From positions 1 to 41,696 of the IMG/VR virus record IMGVR_UViG_3300028394_000138: a stretch of 41,696 bases of DNA. One strand, written 5' to 3'. Numbering within the stretch: the stretch's first letter is position 1; the number at the start of each line of letters is the position of its first letter. Shown here one piece after another: positions 11,944 through 21,202 of the stretch. A model generated the notes under the pieces. The model searched no databases, had not been told where the DNA came from, and saw nothing but the letters and a program-made list of their open reading frames with translations. Position numbers and translations under genes: made by a program. Origin of the DNA: a virus.

Positions 11944-13698
11944 ATGCTTTCAGTTCAAGAAGTTGCAGCTAAGGTTGAACGCCTTAAAACACGCAACATG
12001 GATCGTGACCGCCGTATGTCAGATGTTCTTGCTGTCCGTCAAGGTCGTATGCAAGATGTATTCTTCGGTCAGTTCTCAGATGAGTATCCGAAGCCACTCA
12101 TCGCTAACATGGTTGACATTGCAGCTCGTGACCTTGCCGAGGTAACTGCCCCTCTTCCAGCAATTAACTGTGCCTCATCCAACATGACCTCCGATGCAGC
12201 TCGTAAAAAGGCTGAGATTCGTACACGCATTGCCAATCACTATGCCAACAAGTCTGATCTACAACTTCAGATGTATCAGGCAGCAGACTGGTATTACACC
12301 TATGGCTTTGCAGCAGGTATGGTGGAGATTGACTTTGACACTAACAATCCACGCATTCGCATGCTTAATCCATTTGGTCTTTACTTTGAAAAGGATCGCT
12401 TTGGCTCTGTAACCTCTATGGCTCAGATCATTATGTCTGATTCAGAGTCACTATCTGCCCAGTATCCAGAGTATAAAGCTCAGATCAACAGCAAGTATCG
12501 TATGAAGTCTACGATTTCCATGGTTCGCTACCATGATAAGTATCAAGATATGATCTTCTTGCCGGAGTTAGATAACTTAATTCTAGCAAATACCCCTAAT
12601 CTTCTAGGTAAAATCCTTGTAGATGTAGCAGAACGACCAACAGTTGATGGTCAAACTCGTGGTCAGTTCGATGATGTTCTACCAGTTCAGATGGCTAAGG
12701 CACGATTTGCACTTCTACAGCTTGAAGCAGCTAAGAAGTCAGTCAATGCACCTATCGCTATCCCACCAGATGTTCAAGAATTTACCCTTGGGCCAGATGC
12801 TTTGCTTCGATCTAACACACCAGAGAGAATCCGTAGAGTTCCAATCGAACTTCCTAACGGAGTCTTTGCTGAATCACAGGCACTAGAGCGTGAACTCCGT
12901 ATGGGTTCTCGCTATCCTGAAGGCCGAACAGGTCAGATTGATGCATCTATTGTTACAGGTCGTGGCGTTCAAGCCCTTATGGGTGGCTTTGATTCACAGA
13001 TCAAGGCAGCACAGGCAGTCTTTGCTCGCTTCTTTGTAAACCTTATCGGTATTGCATTCTGTGTAGATGAGCAAGTCTTTGGTTCAAACCAGAAAACTAT
13101 TCGTGGATCCGATGATGGAACACCATACGAATTAAAATACACACCATCGAAAGACATCAACGGTGATTACACAGTAGATGTCCAGTATGGTCTCATGGCA
13201 GGACTAGATCCTAACCGTGCTGCAATCTTTGGATTGCAACTTCGTGGAGACAAGTTAATTTCTCGTGACTTCCTCCGCCGCAATCTTCCATTCTCAATCA
13301 ATGTCACACAAGAAGAACAACGAATCGACATCGAAGAACTTCGTGACTCATTAAGAACCGCAGTAGCACAGTACGCAAACGCAATCCCAATGCTTGCTAC
13401 TCAGGGTGGGGATCCAACAGAAGCTGTTAAGAGGCTCGCCGACATCATTGAAGGTCGAGCAAAAGGTCAAGCATTGGAGTCAATCGTTGCTAAAGCGTTT
13501 GCTCCAGTAGAACAACCGGCAGCGACTGCGATGGCCCCCGGTGCTTCGCAATCCCCTATGGGGATTCCGGGAGCGGCCCCGGCTGCCGGTTCCCAAATGG
13601 TATCTGGCCCCGGCCAGTTTTCTCGTAGAACTGATCTAGCACAAGGTGGAACCCCACCGATGGCAGATCTTTTGGCTTCCCTAACTGGGGCAGCTTAA
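11944..13698 (+). CDS. Portal protein
   Basis: A 584-residue protein directly after terminase, with AAGGAG before ATG 11944. It has a long, mixed helix/strand body (ADWYYTYGFAAGMVEIDFD; MLNPFGLYFEKD), central helices, and a low-complexity Ala/Gly/Pro C-terminus typical of phage portals. The portal is the dodecameric ring through which DNA enters and leaves. The call rests on gene order, length and these features. I see no conflicting candidate. Confidence 0.8.
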   Translation: MLSVQEVAAKVERLKTRNMDRDRRMSDVLAVRQGRMQDVFFGQFSDEYPKPLIANMVDIAARDLAEVTAPLPAINCASSNMTSDAARKKAEIRTRIANHYANKSDLQLQMYQAADWYYTYGFAAGMVEIDFDTNNPRIRMLNPFGLYFEKDRFGSVTSMAQIIMSDSESLSAQYPEYKAQINSKYRMKSTISMVRYHDKYQDMIFLPELDNLILANTPNLLGKILVDVAERPTVDGQTRGQFDDVLPVQMAKARFALLQLEAAKKSVNAPIAIPPDVQEFTLGPDALLRSNTPERIRRVPIELPNGVFAESQALERELRMGSRYPEGRTGQIDASIVTGRGVQALMGGFDSQIKAAQAVFARFFVNLIGIAFCVDEQVFGSNQKTIRGSDDGTPYELKYTPSKDINGDYTVDVQYGLMAGLDPNRAAIFGLQLRGDKLISRDFLRRNLPFSINVTQEEQRIDIEELRDSLRTAVAQYANAIPMLATQGGDPTEAVKRLADIIEGRAKGQALESIVAKAFAPVEQPAATAMAPGASQSPMGIPGAAPAAGSQMVSGPGQFSRRTDLAQGGTPPMADLLASLTGAA

Positions 13699-13718
13699 AA
13701 CGCATCTGGAGGTGCAAT

Positions 13719-13865
13719 ATGTTCGGAACAAAAAAAGGTGCAGTAGCCCCAGCAATGGTAAAGGGCCCTATTATGCCAAAAGGTACCCCAAAGGGTAAGT
13801 CTGCAATGCAGAAGCTTGGCGAAACAGGAAAGTCAGCATCAGCATCAGGTAAGAAAGCTAAGTAA
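13719..13865 (+). CDS. 48-residue Lys-rich basic protein
   Basis: GGAGGTG precedes ATG 13719. The peptide MFGTKKGAVAPAMVKGPIMP ends SASGKKAK, with about ten Lys and almost no acid. Similar tiny Lys/Gly/Ala proteins occur at 27440-28024 in this genome. They may bind DNA or fill positions in the head. No family recognised for this one. Confidence 0.6.
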   Translation: MFGTKKGAVAPAMVKGPIMPKGTPKGKSAMQKLGETGKSASASGKKAK

Positions 13866-13886
13866 TAATCTTAGGAGGGCGAGTCA

Positions 13887-14126
13887 ATGTCAGAAGATAA
13901 CTTCGATGAACTCGATGATATGTTTGTATTGGCTCGCCCTGCAAAGAAAATAGATTTTGTTTACGCAGTAGCAGATTTACTATACAAGATAAGTTATTCA
14001 TTCGCAGATTTCTTCTCATTGATAACAAAAGTTATACATTCACATTCTGTTAACGAAGCAAAGAAACAGTATATGTGGGAGAAGATGACCAAAGACATTG
14101 AAAAAATGGAGGCTAAAGATGGCTGA
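13887..14126 (+). CDS. 79-residue unknown
   Basis: TTAGGAGGGC precedes ATG 13887. The acidic start (MSEDNFDELDDMF) is followed by amphipathic helices (VYAVADLLYKISYSFADFFS) and a charged C-terminal helix ending EKMEAKDG. It overlaps the next gene by 8 bases. In this position, after the portal, a head-associated role is possible but unsupported by motifs. Confidence 0.65.
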   Translation: MSEDNFDELDDMFVLARPAKKIDFVYAVADLLYKISYSFADFFSLITKVIHSHSVNEAKKQYMWEKMTKDIEKMEAKDG

Positions 14127-14502
14127 AGGCCCATACATTGGTAGGCAAGCAGCACAATCCATTACCGGTGGAGCATATGGTGACAATCAAGAACTCACTC
14201 AATTACAAACTGCTCCCGGAGTTCCATTAGCAGCAACTGAAACAGGTGCAATGGGTGGGGGAATTGGCCCTATGATCTCAGCACCTGCTATGCCACAGCG
14301 TAATTTTTCTACACCTAATCCAAATGTAGATCAATCTATTACATACGGTGCAGGTTTTGGTGATGGCCCGGGTAATGAAGTATTACCTATTCCACCATCA
14401 GCACCTGATGAAACTGCCACACTTATCCGCCAACTTATTGCCCTATATCCAGATCCAGACTTGGTTCGATTAGGTCAAAGATTAGATTATGAGAAGCGTT
14501 AA
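14119..14502 (+). CDS. 127-residue Pro/Gly-rich virion protein candidate
   Basis: Start 14119 is chosen because GGAGG lies 9 bases before it. The sequence is low in structure for 90 residues (Gly, Pro, Ala, Thr) and ends with a helix ATLIRQLIALYPDPDLVRLG. It overlaps the giant gene as TAATG. Such disordered proteins next to portals often act as head completion or assembly factors; the role is not shown. Confidence 0.6.
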   Translation: MAEGPYIGRQAAQSITGGAYGDNQELTQLQTAPGVPLAATETGAMGGGIGPMISAPAMPQRNFSTPNPNVDQSITYGAGFGDGPGNEVLPIPPSAPDETATLIRQLIALYPDPDLVRLGQRLDYEKR

Positions 14503-17500
14503 TGGCCGGAAAAACCGGAGGCACATTTGGTGCTGGTAGTCTCGGTGCATCGCTAGGATCTATTCCTCAAGAAGGAACAGCAGCTTACGATACATACATA
14601 CAGGCTCAGCAATCTAAGTATTTAAGTCCAGATTTTGCCAAGCAGTTAGCTGCTATGGCTAAGGCATACCCTGCTGCATCTGTCGGATCAGTCATGGGCC
14701 TTACAAAGTCTGGTGCTGTTATCGGTGGTAATACTGCCAATGCTTTGACCACACTTGATGGATCAGCATTACTTGATGCACAGCGTAACGCAGCCATTGC
14801 TGCTGCTGCTAAGTTAAAAGAGCAGAACTCTGCGAAGAAGGGTTCACCTGCTGACTTCTTAGCACCACTTACTCGTACTGCTTTCATGCTTTTATCAACA
14901 CCATTTGAAATGCTAGAAGCCACCGTTCGTAACGGTGTATCTGGCAAGGGTGGCATGAATGTTCTTGATGAGACACAAACAGGGCAAGCTCTTATCAACC
15001 TTTTCAAAACAGGCAAGATTGATGTAGGTACTGGTTTTCTTGGTGCAGATCAAAACTCTGCGGTAGGTAAAGCATTACTTAATGCAAAGATTGCTGCTGG
15101 CCCTACTATGAAGGGTGGAGTTCCTTGGACTTATTCAAGTGGACTTACACAAGCACTATTCGATAACCCAGAGACTAAAGCCGCCAGAACATTCCAAGCG
15201 GTTTCAGGATTCGTTCTTAACCTAGCAGCAGATCCACTTACTTATGTTCCCGGTGTAGGTTTACTTAAGATCGGTAAAGAAGCTGGAAAGGTTGGCGTAA
15301 CACTTCGTGTTGGGCCAAAGGCCGCAGCTCGTGCAGCAGAAGCGAAGGCAGCACCGATCAAGGCTGTGGCTCGTGATGTTGAAGATGTCATGGGTGAAGT
15401 CGGTAAAGTCCGTGCAGAAGCAAGAGCTGCATCTGGCGACATCAATATGCTTGAAGCAGACATAATCAAGCACCAAGATGATCTCAATACTATCGCCGAA
15501 AAGGTAGATAATACATACCAGACTTATTACAAAGCAAAGTCTGAAGCAGATTTATTAGATGCAGAATACGGTCAACTCCGTCAACAGCGTGATGCTTTAA
15601 TCACAGGTCTTAAGACTGCAACTGATACAAAAGGTCAACTTGTAGGTGAGGCTCGTAGAGCTGAAGATCTTATGGCTCACCGTATTGAACTCAATACTGC
15701 TGGTCGTGCAGCAGAGGTTCAAAGCGTTCTTGATGCTAAAGGTTTTGATGAGGTAGTCCGTGCAGGACAAGTCCTTAAAGAGCAAGAACAGTTGGCTCCC
15801 GGACTCATCCACACTCTTGATGAAGCAGCCCTTAAGAAGGGTGATCGTGCAGCCACTCAAGGTATCCGTAATGGAATAGATGCTGTAGTTCGTGTAGCAG
15901 CAAAGCAGAAGCCACGCCTTATCAAGTGGACAGGTCTTATCAAGGCTGGAGATTCACCACAGGCAACTCGTGTATCTAACGAGATTGGTTCTAACCTTAT
16001 TGATATTGGAACTGCTGCTGGTATCCAAGAGTCTAAGTTGCAGACCGTTCTTGATGTAATCGATACACCCGGTGCAACACACGCAGAACTTATTGATTCA
16101 GCAAAGAAAGCTGGACTAACAGAACAACTATTTGCAGCATACGAAAGAGCCGGTATCCAAGGCTTTGAAAATGTTGGTGCAACTCGTGGCATGGGTGGTG
16201 GCGGATACGCTTATTTCCCACGAACAGTAGATCCATTTGATGCAAAGATTTCTGACTTTGGTCGCTTTAAGGCTGATGCTATTAACTCACCTGACATCAA
16301 TGATCTTGGTGTTCAAGCACTTACAACTAAGGGTGCAATTACCCAGCAGGTTACAGGGTTAGTCGAGGGTGCAGCAGCACCTCGTCTTACAGTCATGGAA
16401 CAACTTGCCAACATAAACAGAGATCTTTCCGAAATGGGCAAGGTTACAAAAGGTGTCCAAAAGGAACTCGCCAAGGCTGAAGAAGCTTGGAAGAATAATC
16501 TTAAGTATGTTCAAGATCGAGTTAAGTCTGATGACGAGGCTCGTATGCTTCTTGAAGAGGCTAGAGGTCGCAAGCAACTAGCAATGGAAGCAGAGTTCGG
16601 TCTTATGACCGTAGGTGGTAAGCAGATCCTTGATTACCAGCAAGCTGCTAAAGCATTCTTTGGCCCAATGGGTCAGAACGCTGCAAAGTTTATTGCTGTC
16701 CACTATGGCCCAGAACAATACGATGATCTATGGCGAGCAATGAATGGCAACATCACAGTTGATCTAGCCAAGCGTTTGGCTGCTGCTACTTCTGAAAAAG
16801 AAGTTATGGGATTGCTTGCCGGTGAAGTTGGCCTAGAACTATCTCGTGGAACCAAGGTTGGACTTGCAGCTCAGTCTCGTGCAATCCAGTTCCAGTCAAG
16901 TTTTTATGCACCTAATTCATTGAAGTTACACCATGAACTTTTTGCTAAATACTTACTTGATGCAACAGATCAATCATTATCATTTTTAAGAACTAATAAA
17001 GTAACTGCACCGTTTACACGGTTTGCACCTACTAAGAATCTTATTCACCTAGACGATGTAGATACATTGGTCAAGGAAATGAATGACACTTTGCCATTCC
17101 TTAAGGCATCTCCTGAACTACAGAAGACATCCGTTAAGGCAATGATGGCTGCTACAACCTCGACTGAACGATTCAATGTATTCATTGACACACTCAAGTC
17201 TTTGGTTAAGGAGAAGGCTCCTAACCTAACAGAAGAACAGATCCGTATGCTCAACGATGCGGCCCGAGTATTTAAGAAAGAAGCAGATGCTAACCGAAAG
17301 TTCTTGGCACAAGTTGCTGGCAAGGACATCGGCACACGAGAATTTAAGGTCGCTGGAAAAACCCAGAAGTTCACACAACTGGATCCACTTATTGACTCTC
17401 AACTTGCAAATTTTATCAAGTGGCCTGACATCGATTCAATCCGTCAGCTTACAGGAAAGACAAGAAACCTTTTCTCACAGTCACAAAATGCACAGCAACT

Positions 17501-20411
17501 CAGAACAGTAACTACTGATCTATTCGATTCATTCTTCAAGCAGACAGTTCTCGTAGGTCGTGTTTCATACATCCTACGAAATGTCGGTGATATGCAGGTT
17601 CGTTCATTCCTTGGTGGATCTACAACCTTATTTAATCACCCATTGCAGTTTGCTGCAATGATGATGGCTAACCCAGAGGGTAATGCTATTGCTAAGTATG
17701 CTAGTCGCTGGTCTCGCTTCGATAACACAGTCTTTGGCACAAACTTCAATAAAGCAGTTGAAGAGCTAGATGCAGTTGGCTTTAAGTCAGCAGCACTTGC
17801 AGATGCAGATAAATTTGCCGTAATGATGTCTCGATCTATCGGTGTTGGTATGGGCCAAGGCTCTCGTGGTCTTTCACAGATCCTGCCTACCGGTATGCGT
17901 TTCATTACACCAGAAGAACGAGGATTCAATCGGGCATGGGCCGGAGCAATCCTTCAGTTCCGTGAGTCAGCAATGGCTCGTCTAGTTGCAGGTGGACTCG
18001 ATGGTGGTATCAAGGGTGCAAATGGAAAGATTACTCCTTGGTTCAAAGAAGCAGAATCTTTCATTGCCAAGAAGCAAGCACAAGGTATGGATCTATCTCG
18101 TGATTACGAGAAGTTCATTGTTGACTTTATGTTTGAGACAGAGCAGGGAATCTTGCTTCGTACACAGATTGCCAAGGTTGATGAACTCAATCGTGCATTG
18201 ATGCTTGATGCTAACGAGAACATTGCTCGTCAAGCTATGGAAAATTACTTCAAGGTAGTTACAGAAGGTGTCGATAACCTATCTGGTGGCCGCCGAGAAC
18301 TGCGTGACTTTATTGCCGGTAAGGCAATGGTTGCTGTAGATGGCAAGAGAACTCCCGGATTTAATCCAAAGGGAACTCAGTCAAAGGATGTATGGCTTGC
18401 CAATATCCTTAAGGGATATGTTGATTCAACAGACATCTCAAAGGCTATTGGTCAACTCAAGCTTCCAACAGATGATGTCCGTGCCGTTGCATCCTTCAAG
18501 GGTCAATGGGATCGTGCAGCATCTAAGTTCTTCCAAGTCTCTGCATCGATTGAAAAACGAGCAGCACTTGGCCCAGAGTTTAAGCAGCAATACTGGAACG
18601 GTGTTGCAGAGAACATGAACCTTCTTACCAAGGATGAGGCAGTCAAGATCCTTGCTATCGCTGAGAAGGAACTTCGTGGCGTTAAAGTCTTTGGACTTAA
18701 GGCAGGGTTTGAAAACCCATCATTGGTTCGTATGCGTGAAGCAATCAAGACACTCGATGATCGAGGACTTGCTGCTGACGATATGCATACAATCGCAAAT
18801 AATTTTGCTGCTAATAAAATACAGAAGCTTTACTACGATGCAATGCGACAGAAGCAATATGCAGTTGCAGCTCGTTTAGTGGCTCCTTTCGCAGCAGCGT
18901 GGGGTAACACTATTGCCACATGGAGCAAGTTGATTGGAACAGATGTTGCCAACACCTTCCGCCTACAAGGCAAGGCTCGTACTTACAAGGCTGCTAACGC
19001 TTTTGAATTCTTGACTCATCCAGAGACTGGTGTCATTTACGAATGGACTGGCCAGAACTGGAATGACCCAAGCCAAGGATTTATCTACAAGGATCCAACC
19101 TATGGTGATCCTCGTATGGTTATCCCTCTAGCAGGTAATGCACTTGGCTGGATGCTTTCAACAGCAACCGGTGAAGCAGTTCCAGCAATGCCAACATCGC
19201 TATCGATTCCATCTTTGAACCTTGCGTTCAGCAATGAATTGCTACCGGGTGTAGGCCCTGCTATTCAACTCTCATTGGGCCGAATCATTCAGAGCCAAGA
19301 AGGTTGGGCAGCAGATCAACTTCGTAATGTGATCTATCCATTCGGAGCCCCTGAAGGTAAGACTGGAATTGTCGAGTCATTTACCCCTGCTTGGGCCCAA
19401 CGAGTTCTTTATGGTCTAGGTGTTAACTCATTCGAGGAAAAGAGTATGTCTACTCTTCGACCATTGATGACATACCTTGCATCAACTGGTAACTATGGAG
19501 ACTTTCCACTTGGTGGAGAAGCACAAGCAAAGCTTCTAGAAGATGCAGGTAAGGTCAATCGAGTCCTCGCTTTATGGCGTGGTATCACACAGAATGTGGC
19601 TCCCGGATCTATTGCACCTCAGATTCTTGCTAAGGACAAAGAAGGTGAACTCCATGTTCAGGCTCTTATGTTCAATGACTTCTTGCAGATCCGTGCAAAC
19701 AACCCAGACAGTTATGAAATTGCTGTAGCCAAGTGGGCTGACAAGTATGGCGAGTCAGCACTCTTTGCTCTGGTATCTGGATCTCGTGGTGGTATTACGC
19801 CTACCGGAGATGCATGGAGCTTCTATCAAAACAACCGCAAGGATGCCAATGCCTTGCCAAATGCGTTTGCCCTCTTCTTTCCCGGTGGACAATACTCACA
19901 AGAATTTGCTAAATGGCAAGCACAGCGTGGCCAGCGATTCAAACTATCACCTGCCGAAATGCAGATGGAAGCGGCTCGTTATGTATACACAGCTCGTAAG
20001 GCTAAGTTACAAAGCGATGAGGCTATTGCTATCCAGCAGGGTGCAGATCCAAAGCAAGCCCATCAGGTCTACATGACTCGTAAGGCAGCAATGGATGATG
20101 ACTTTGGTGGACAGCCAGACTTCCGTGCAGCAGGTGTTCCTCGTGAGACACTTGTCAAGGAAGTAACTCAGGCTCTTAGCAACCCTAAGTTTGCTGAAAC
20201 CGAATCAGGTAAGGGCTTGGCTAAGTTCTTACAGGCTCGTGAGTCAGCGTTGAATTCTGTTGCAGAAGCAGGATACAAGACACTTACAGGTAAAGCTGTT
20301 GAAAATGTAGCACAATGGTTAGACCAAACTGCTTACCAGATAATCTCCGAACACCCAGATTTCTCTGTAATGTACTGGCGTGTATTTGCAACAGAGACAG
20401 GAAATAACTAA
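14502..20411 (+). CDS. Giant 1969-residue internal virion/ejection-type protein
   Basis: The longest gene in the window. Residues 1-260 are Ala/Gly-rich with hydrophobic helices (VSGFVLNLAADPLTYVPGVGLL). Residues 290-430 and 640-690 are coiled-coil-like. A long helical body follows, and near residue 1460 begins a WGNTIATWSKLIGTD segment with aromatic-rich stretches. No lytic domain, protease or repeat is recognised. Its place between portal and scaffold, followed by two more large helical proteins and a LysM protein, fits an internal core/ejection complex of a short-tailed phage. A tape-measure role is less likely because no tail-tube genes flank it. Confidence 0.7.
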   Translation: MAGKTGGTFGAGSLGASLGSIPQEGTAAYDTYIQAQQSKYLSPDFAKQLAAMAKAYPAASVGSVMGLTKSGAVIGGNTANALTTLDGSALLDAQRNAAIAAAAKLKEQNSAKKGSPADFLAPLTRTAFMLLSTPFEMLEATVRNGVSGKGGMNVLDETQTGQALINLFKTGKIDVGTGFLGADQNSAVGKALLNAKIAAGPTMKGGVPWTYSSGLTQALFDNPETKAARTFQAVSGFVLNLAADPLTYVPGVGLLKIGKEAGKVGVTLRVGPKAAARAAEAKAAPIKAVARDVEDVMGEVGKVRAEARAASGDINMLEADIIKHQDDLNTIAEKVDNTYQTYYKAKSEADLLDAEYGQLRQQRDALITGLKTATDTKGQLVGEARRAEDLMAHRIELNTAGRAAEVQSVLDAKGFDEVVRAGQVLKEQEQLAPGLIHTLDEAALKKGDRAATQGIRNGIDAVVRVAAKQKPRLIKWTGLIKAGDSPQATRVSNEIGSNLIDIGTAAGIQESKLQTVLDVIDTPGATHAELIDSAKKAGLTEQLFAAYERAGIQGFENVGATRGMGGGGYAYFPRTVDPFDAKISDFGRFKADAINSPDINDLGVQALTTKGAITQQVTGLVEGAAAPRLTVMEQLANINRDLSEMGKVTKGVQKELAKAEEAWKNNLKYVQDRVKSDDEARMLLEEARGRKQLAMEAEFGLMTVGGKQILDYQQAAKAFFGPMGQNAAKFIAVHYGPEQYDDLWRAMNGNITVDLAKRLAAATSEKEVMGLLAGEVGLELSRGTKVGLAAQSRAIQFQSSFYAPNSLKLHHELFAKYLLDATDQSLSFLRTNKVTAPFTRFAPTKNLIHLDDVDTLVKEMNDTLPFLKASPELQKTSVKAMMAATTSTERFNVFIDTLKSLVKEKAPNLTEEQIRMLNDAARVFKKEADANRKFLAQVAGKDIGTREFKVAGKTQKFTQLDPLIDSQLANFIKWPDIDSIRQLTGKTRNLFSQSQNAQQLRTVTTDLFDSFFKQTVLVGRVSYILRNVGDMQVRSFLGGSTTLFNHPLQFAAMMMANPEGNAIAKYASRWSRFDNTVFGTNFNKAVEELDAVGFKSAALADADKFAVMMSRSIGVGMGQGSRGLSQILPTGMRFITPEERGFNRAWAGAILQFRESAMARLVAGGLDGGIKGANGKITPWFKEAESFIAKKQAQGMDLSRDYEKFIVDFMFETEQGILLRTQIAKVDELNRALMLDANENIARQAMENYFKVVTEGVDNLSGGRRELRDFIAGKAMVAVDGKRTPGFNPKGTQSKDVWLANILKGYVDSTDISKAIGQLKLPTDDVRAVASFKGQWDRAASKFFQVSASIEKRAALGPEFKQQYWNGVAENMNLLTKDEAVKILAIAEKELRGVKVFGLKAGFENPSLVRMREAIKTLDDRGLAADDMHTIANNFAANKIQKLYYDAMRQKQYAVAARLVAPFAAAWGNTIATWSKLIGTDVANTFRLQGKARTYKAANAFEFLTHPETGVIYEWTGQNWNDPSQGFIYKDPTYGDPRMVIPLAGNALGWMLSTATGEAVPAMPTSLSIPSLNLAFSNELLPGVGPAIQLSLGRIIQSQEGWAADQLRNVIYPFGAPEGKTGIVESFTPAWAQRVLYGLGVNSFEEKSMSTLRPLMTYLASTGNYGDFPLGGEAQAKLLEDAGKVNRVLALWRGITQNVAPGSIAPQILAKDKEGELHVQALMFNDFLQIRANNPDSYEIAVAKWADKYGESALFALVSGSRGGITPTGDAWSFYQNNRKDANALPNAFALFFPGGQYSQEFAKWQAQRGQRFKLSPAEMQMEAARYVYTARKAKLQSDEAIAIQQGADPKQAHQVYMTRKAAMDDDFGGQPDFRAAGVPRETLVKEVTQALSNPKFAETESGKGLAKFLQARESALNSVAEAGYKTLTGKAVENVAQWLDQTAYQIISEHPDFSVMYWRVFATETGNN

Positions 20412-21202
20412 TGGTTGATCTAAACAAGAATGGAATCGATGATTCCAAGGAAGTTCCAACAGGAACTAATCCTTATGCTGCACCTTCAGTAGGTGGTGCC
20501 AATTCATATCCTGCACAAGGAACTGGCGTATTCCGCCCGGGTGTTGTCTTTACAGATCCTAAGACTGGTAAGAAAACAGATGTAACTGGCAAGATTTATT
20601 CTGCCCTATATCAAGTCTCTGATGCACAGGTTTGGCAGATTCTTGGAGAAAACCTAAAGGCTTTATCAGATCAGAATCAAATTAAAGCTCTTATGATTCA
20701 AGGTGGACAACTTGCGAAGTCTGATTTTCAGACTGCATATTGGGGCAAGGCTGACACAGAAGCGTTTAAGAAACTTCTTGGTGAAGCCAATGCTGATGGT
20801 GGTCGAACATGGCAAGAGAAGTTAGCAGCCATTGGATCTGGTGGTGGAGAACCAAGAACAACAACTCAGAGAGTCTCAAGCATCTCAACCAAAGAAGAAG
20901 CACAAGCAATCGTTCAGAATGCACTTCGTGCAAAACTTGGTCGTGATCCTCGTGATGCTGAATACAATCAACTGCTTCAAACTCTTACATCTGCTGAGAA
21001 GGCTAATCCTTCAATCACTACACAGACACAGACAGCACCGGGTCAATACTCAACTACAACAACTGGAGGCCTATCGATGGTTGGTAAGGGTCAAGTAGTT
21101 GAAAATGCAATTATGGCCAACCCAGAGTTAGAAACAGAAGCAGTCAACAAGACTCTTAATTCATACGGTGATGTTATAGCGAAGATTGCAGGTGTCCGAT
21201 AA
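20411..21202 (+). CDS. 263-residue protein with N-terminal EF-hand-like loop
   Basis: The first residues, DLNKNGIDDSKE (3-14), match a calcium EF-hand/dockerin loop: D3, N5, N7, G8, I9, D11, E14. The rest is Thr/Gln-rich with a helical middle (VSDAQVWQILGENLKALSDQ) and a disordered Ser/Thr stretch near residues 150-225. The gene overlaps both neighbours as TAATG, so it belongs to the same internal-protein block. Calcium binding is inference from the loop. Confidence 0.65.
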   Translation: MVDLNKNGIDDSKEVPTGTNPYAAPSVGGANSYPAQGTGVFRPGVVFTDPKTGKKTDVTGKIYSALYQVSDAQVWQILGENLKALSDQNQIKALMIQGGQLAKSDFQTAYWGKADTEAFKKLLGEANADGGRTWQEKLAAIGSGGGEPRTTTQRVSSISTKEEAQAIVQNALRAKLGRDPRDAEYNQLLQTLTSAEKANPSITTQTQTAPGQYSTTTTGGLSMVGKGQVVENAIMANPELETEAVNKTLNSYGDVIAKIAGVR

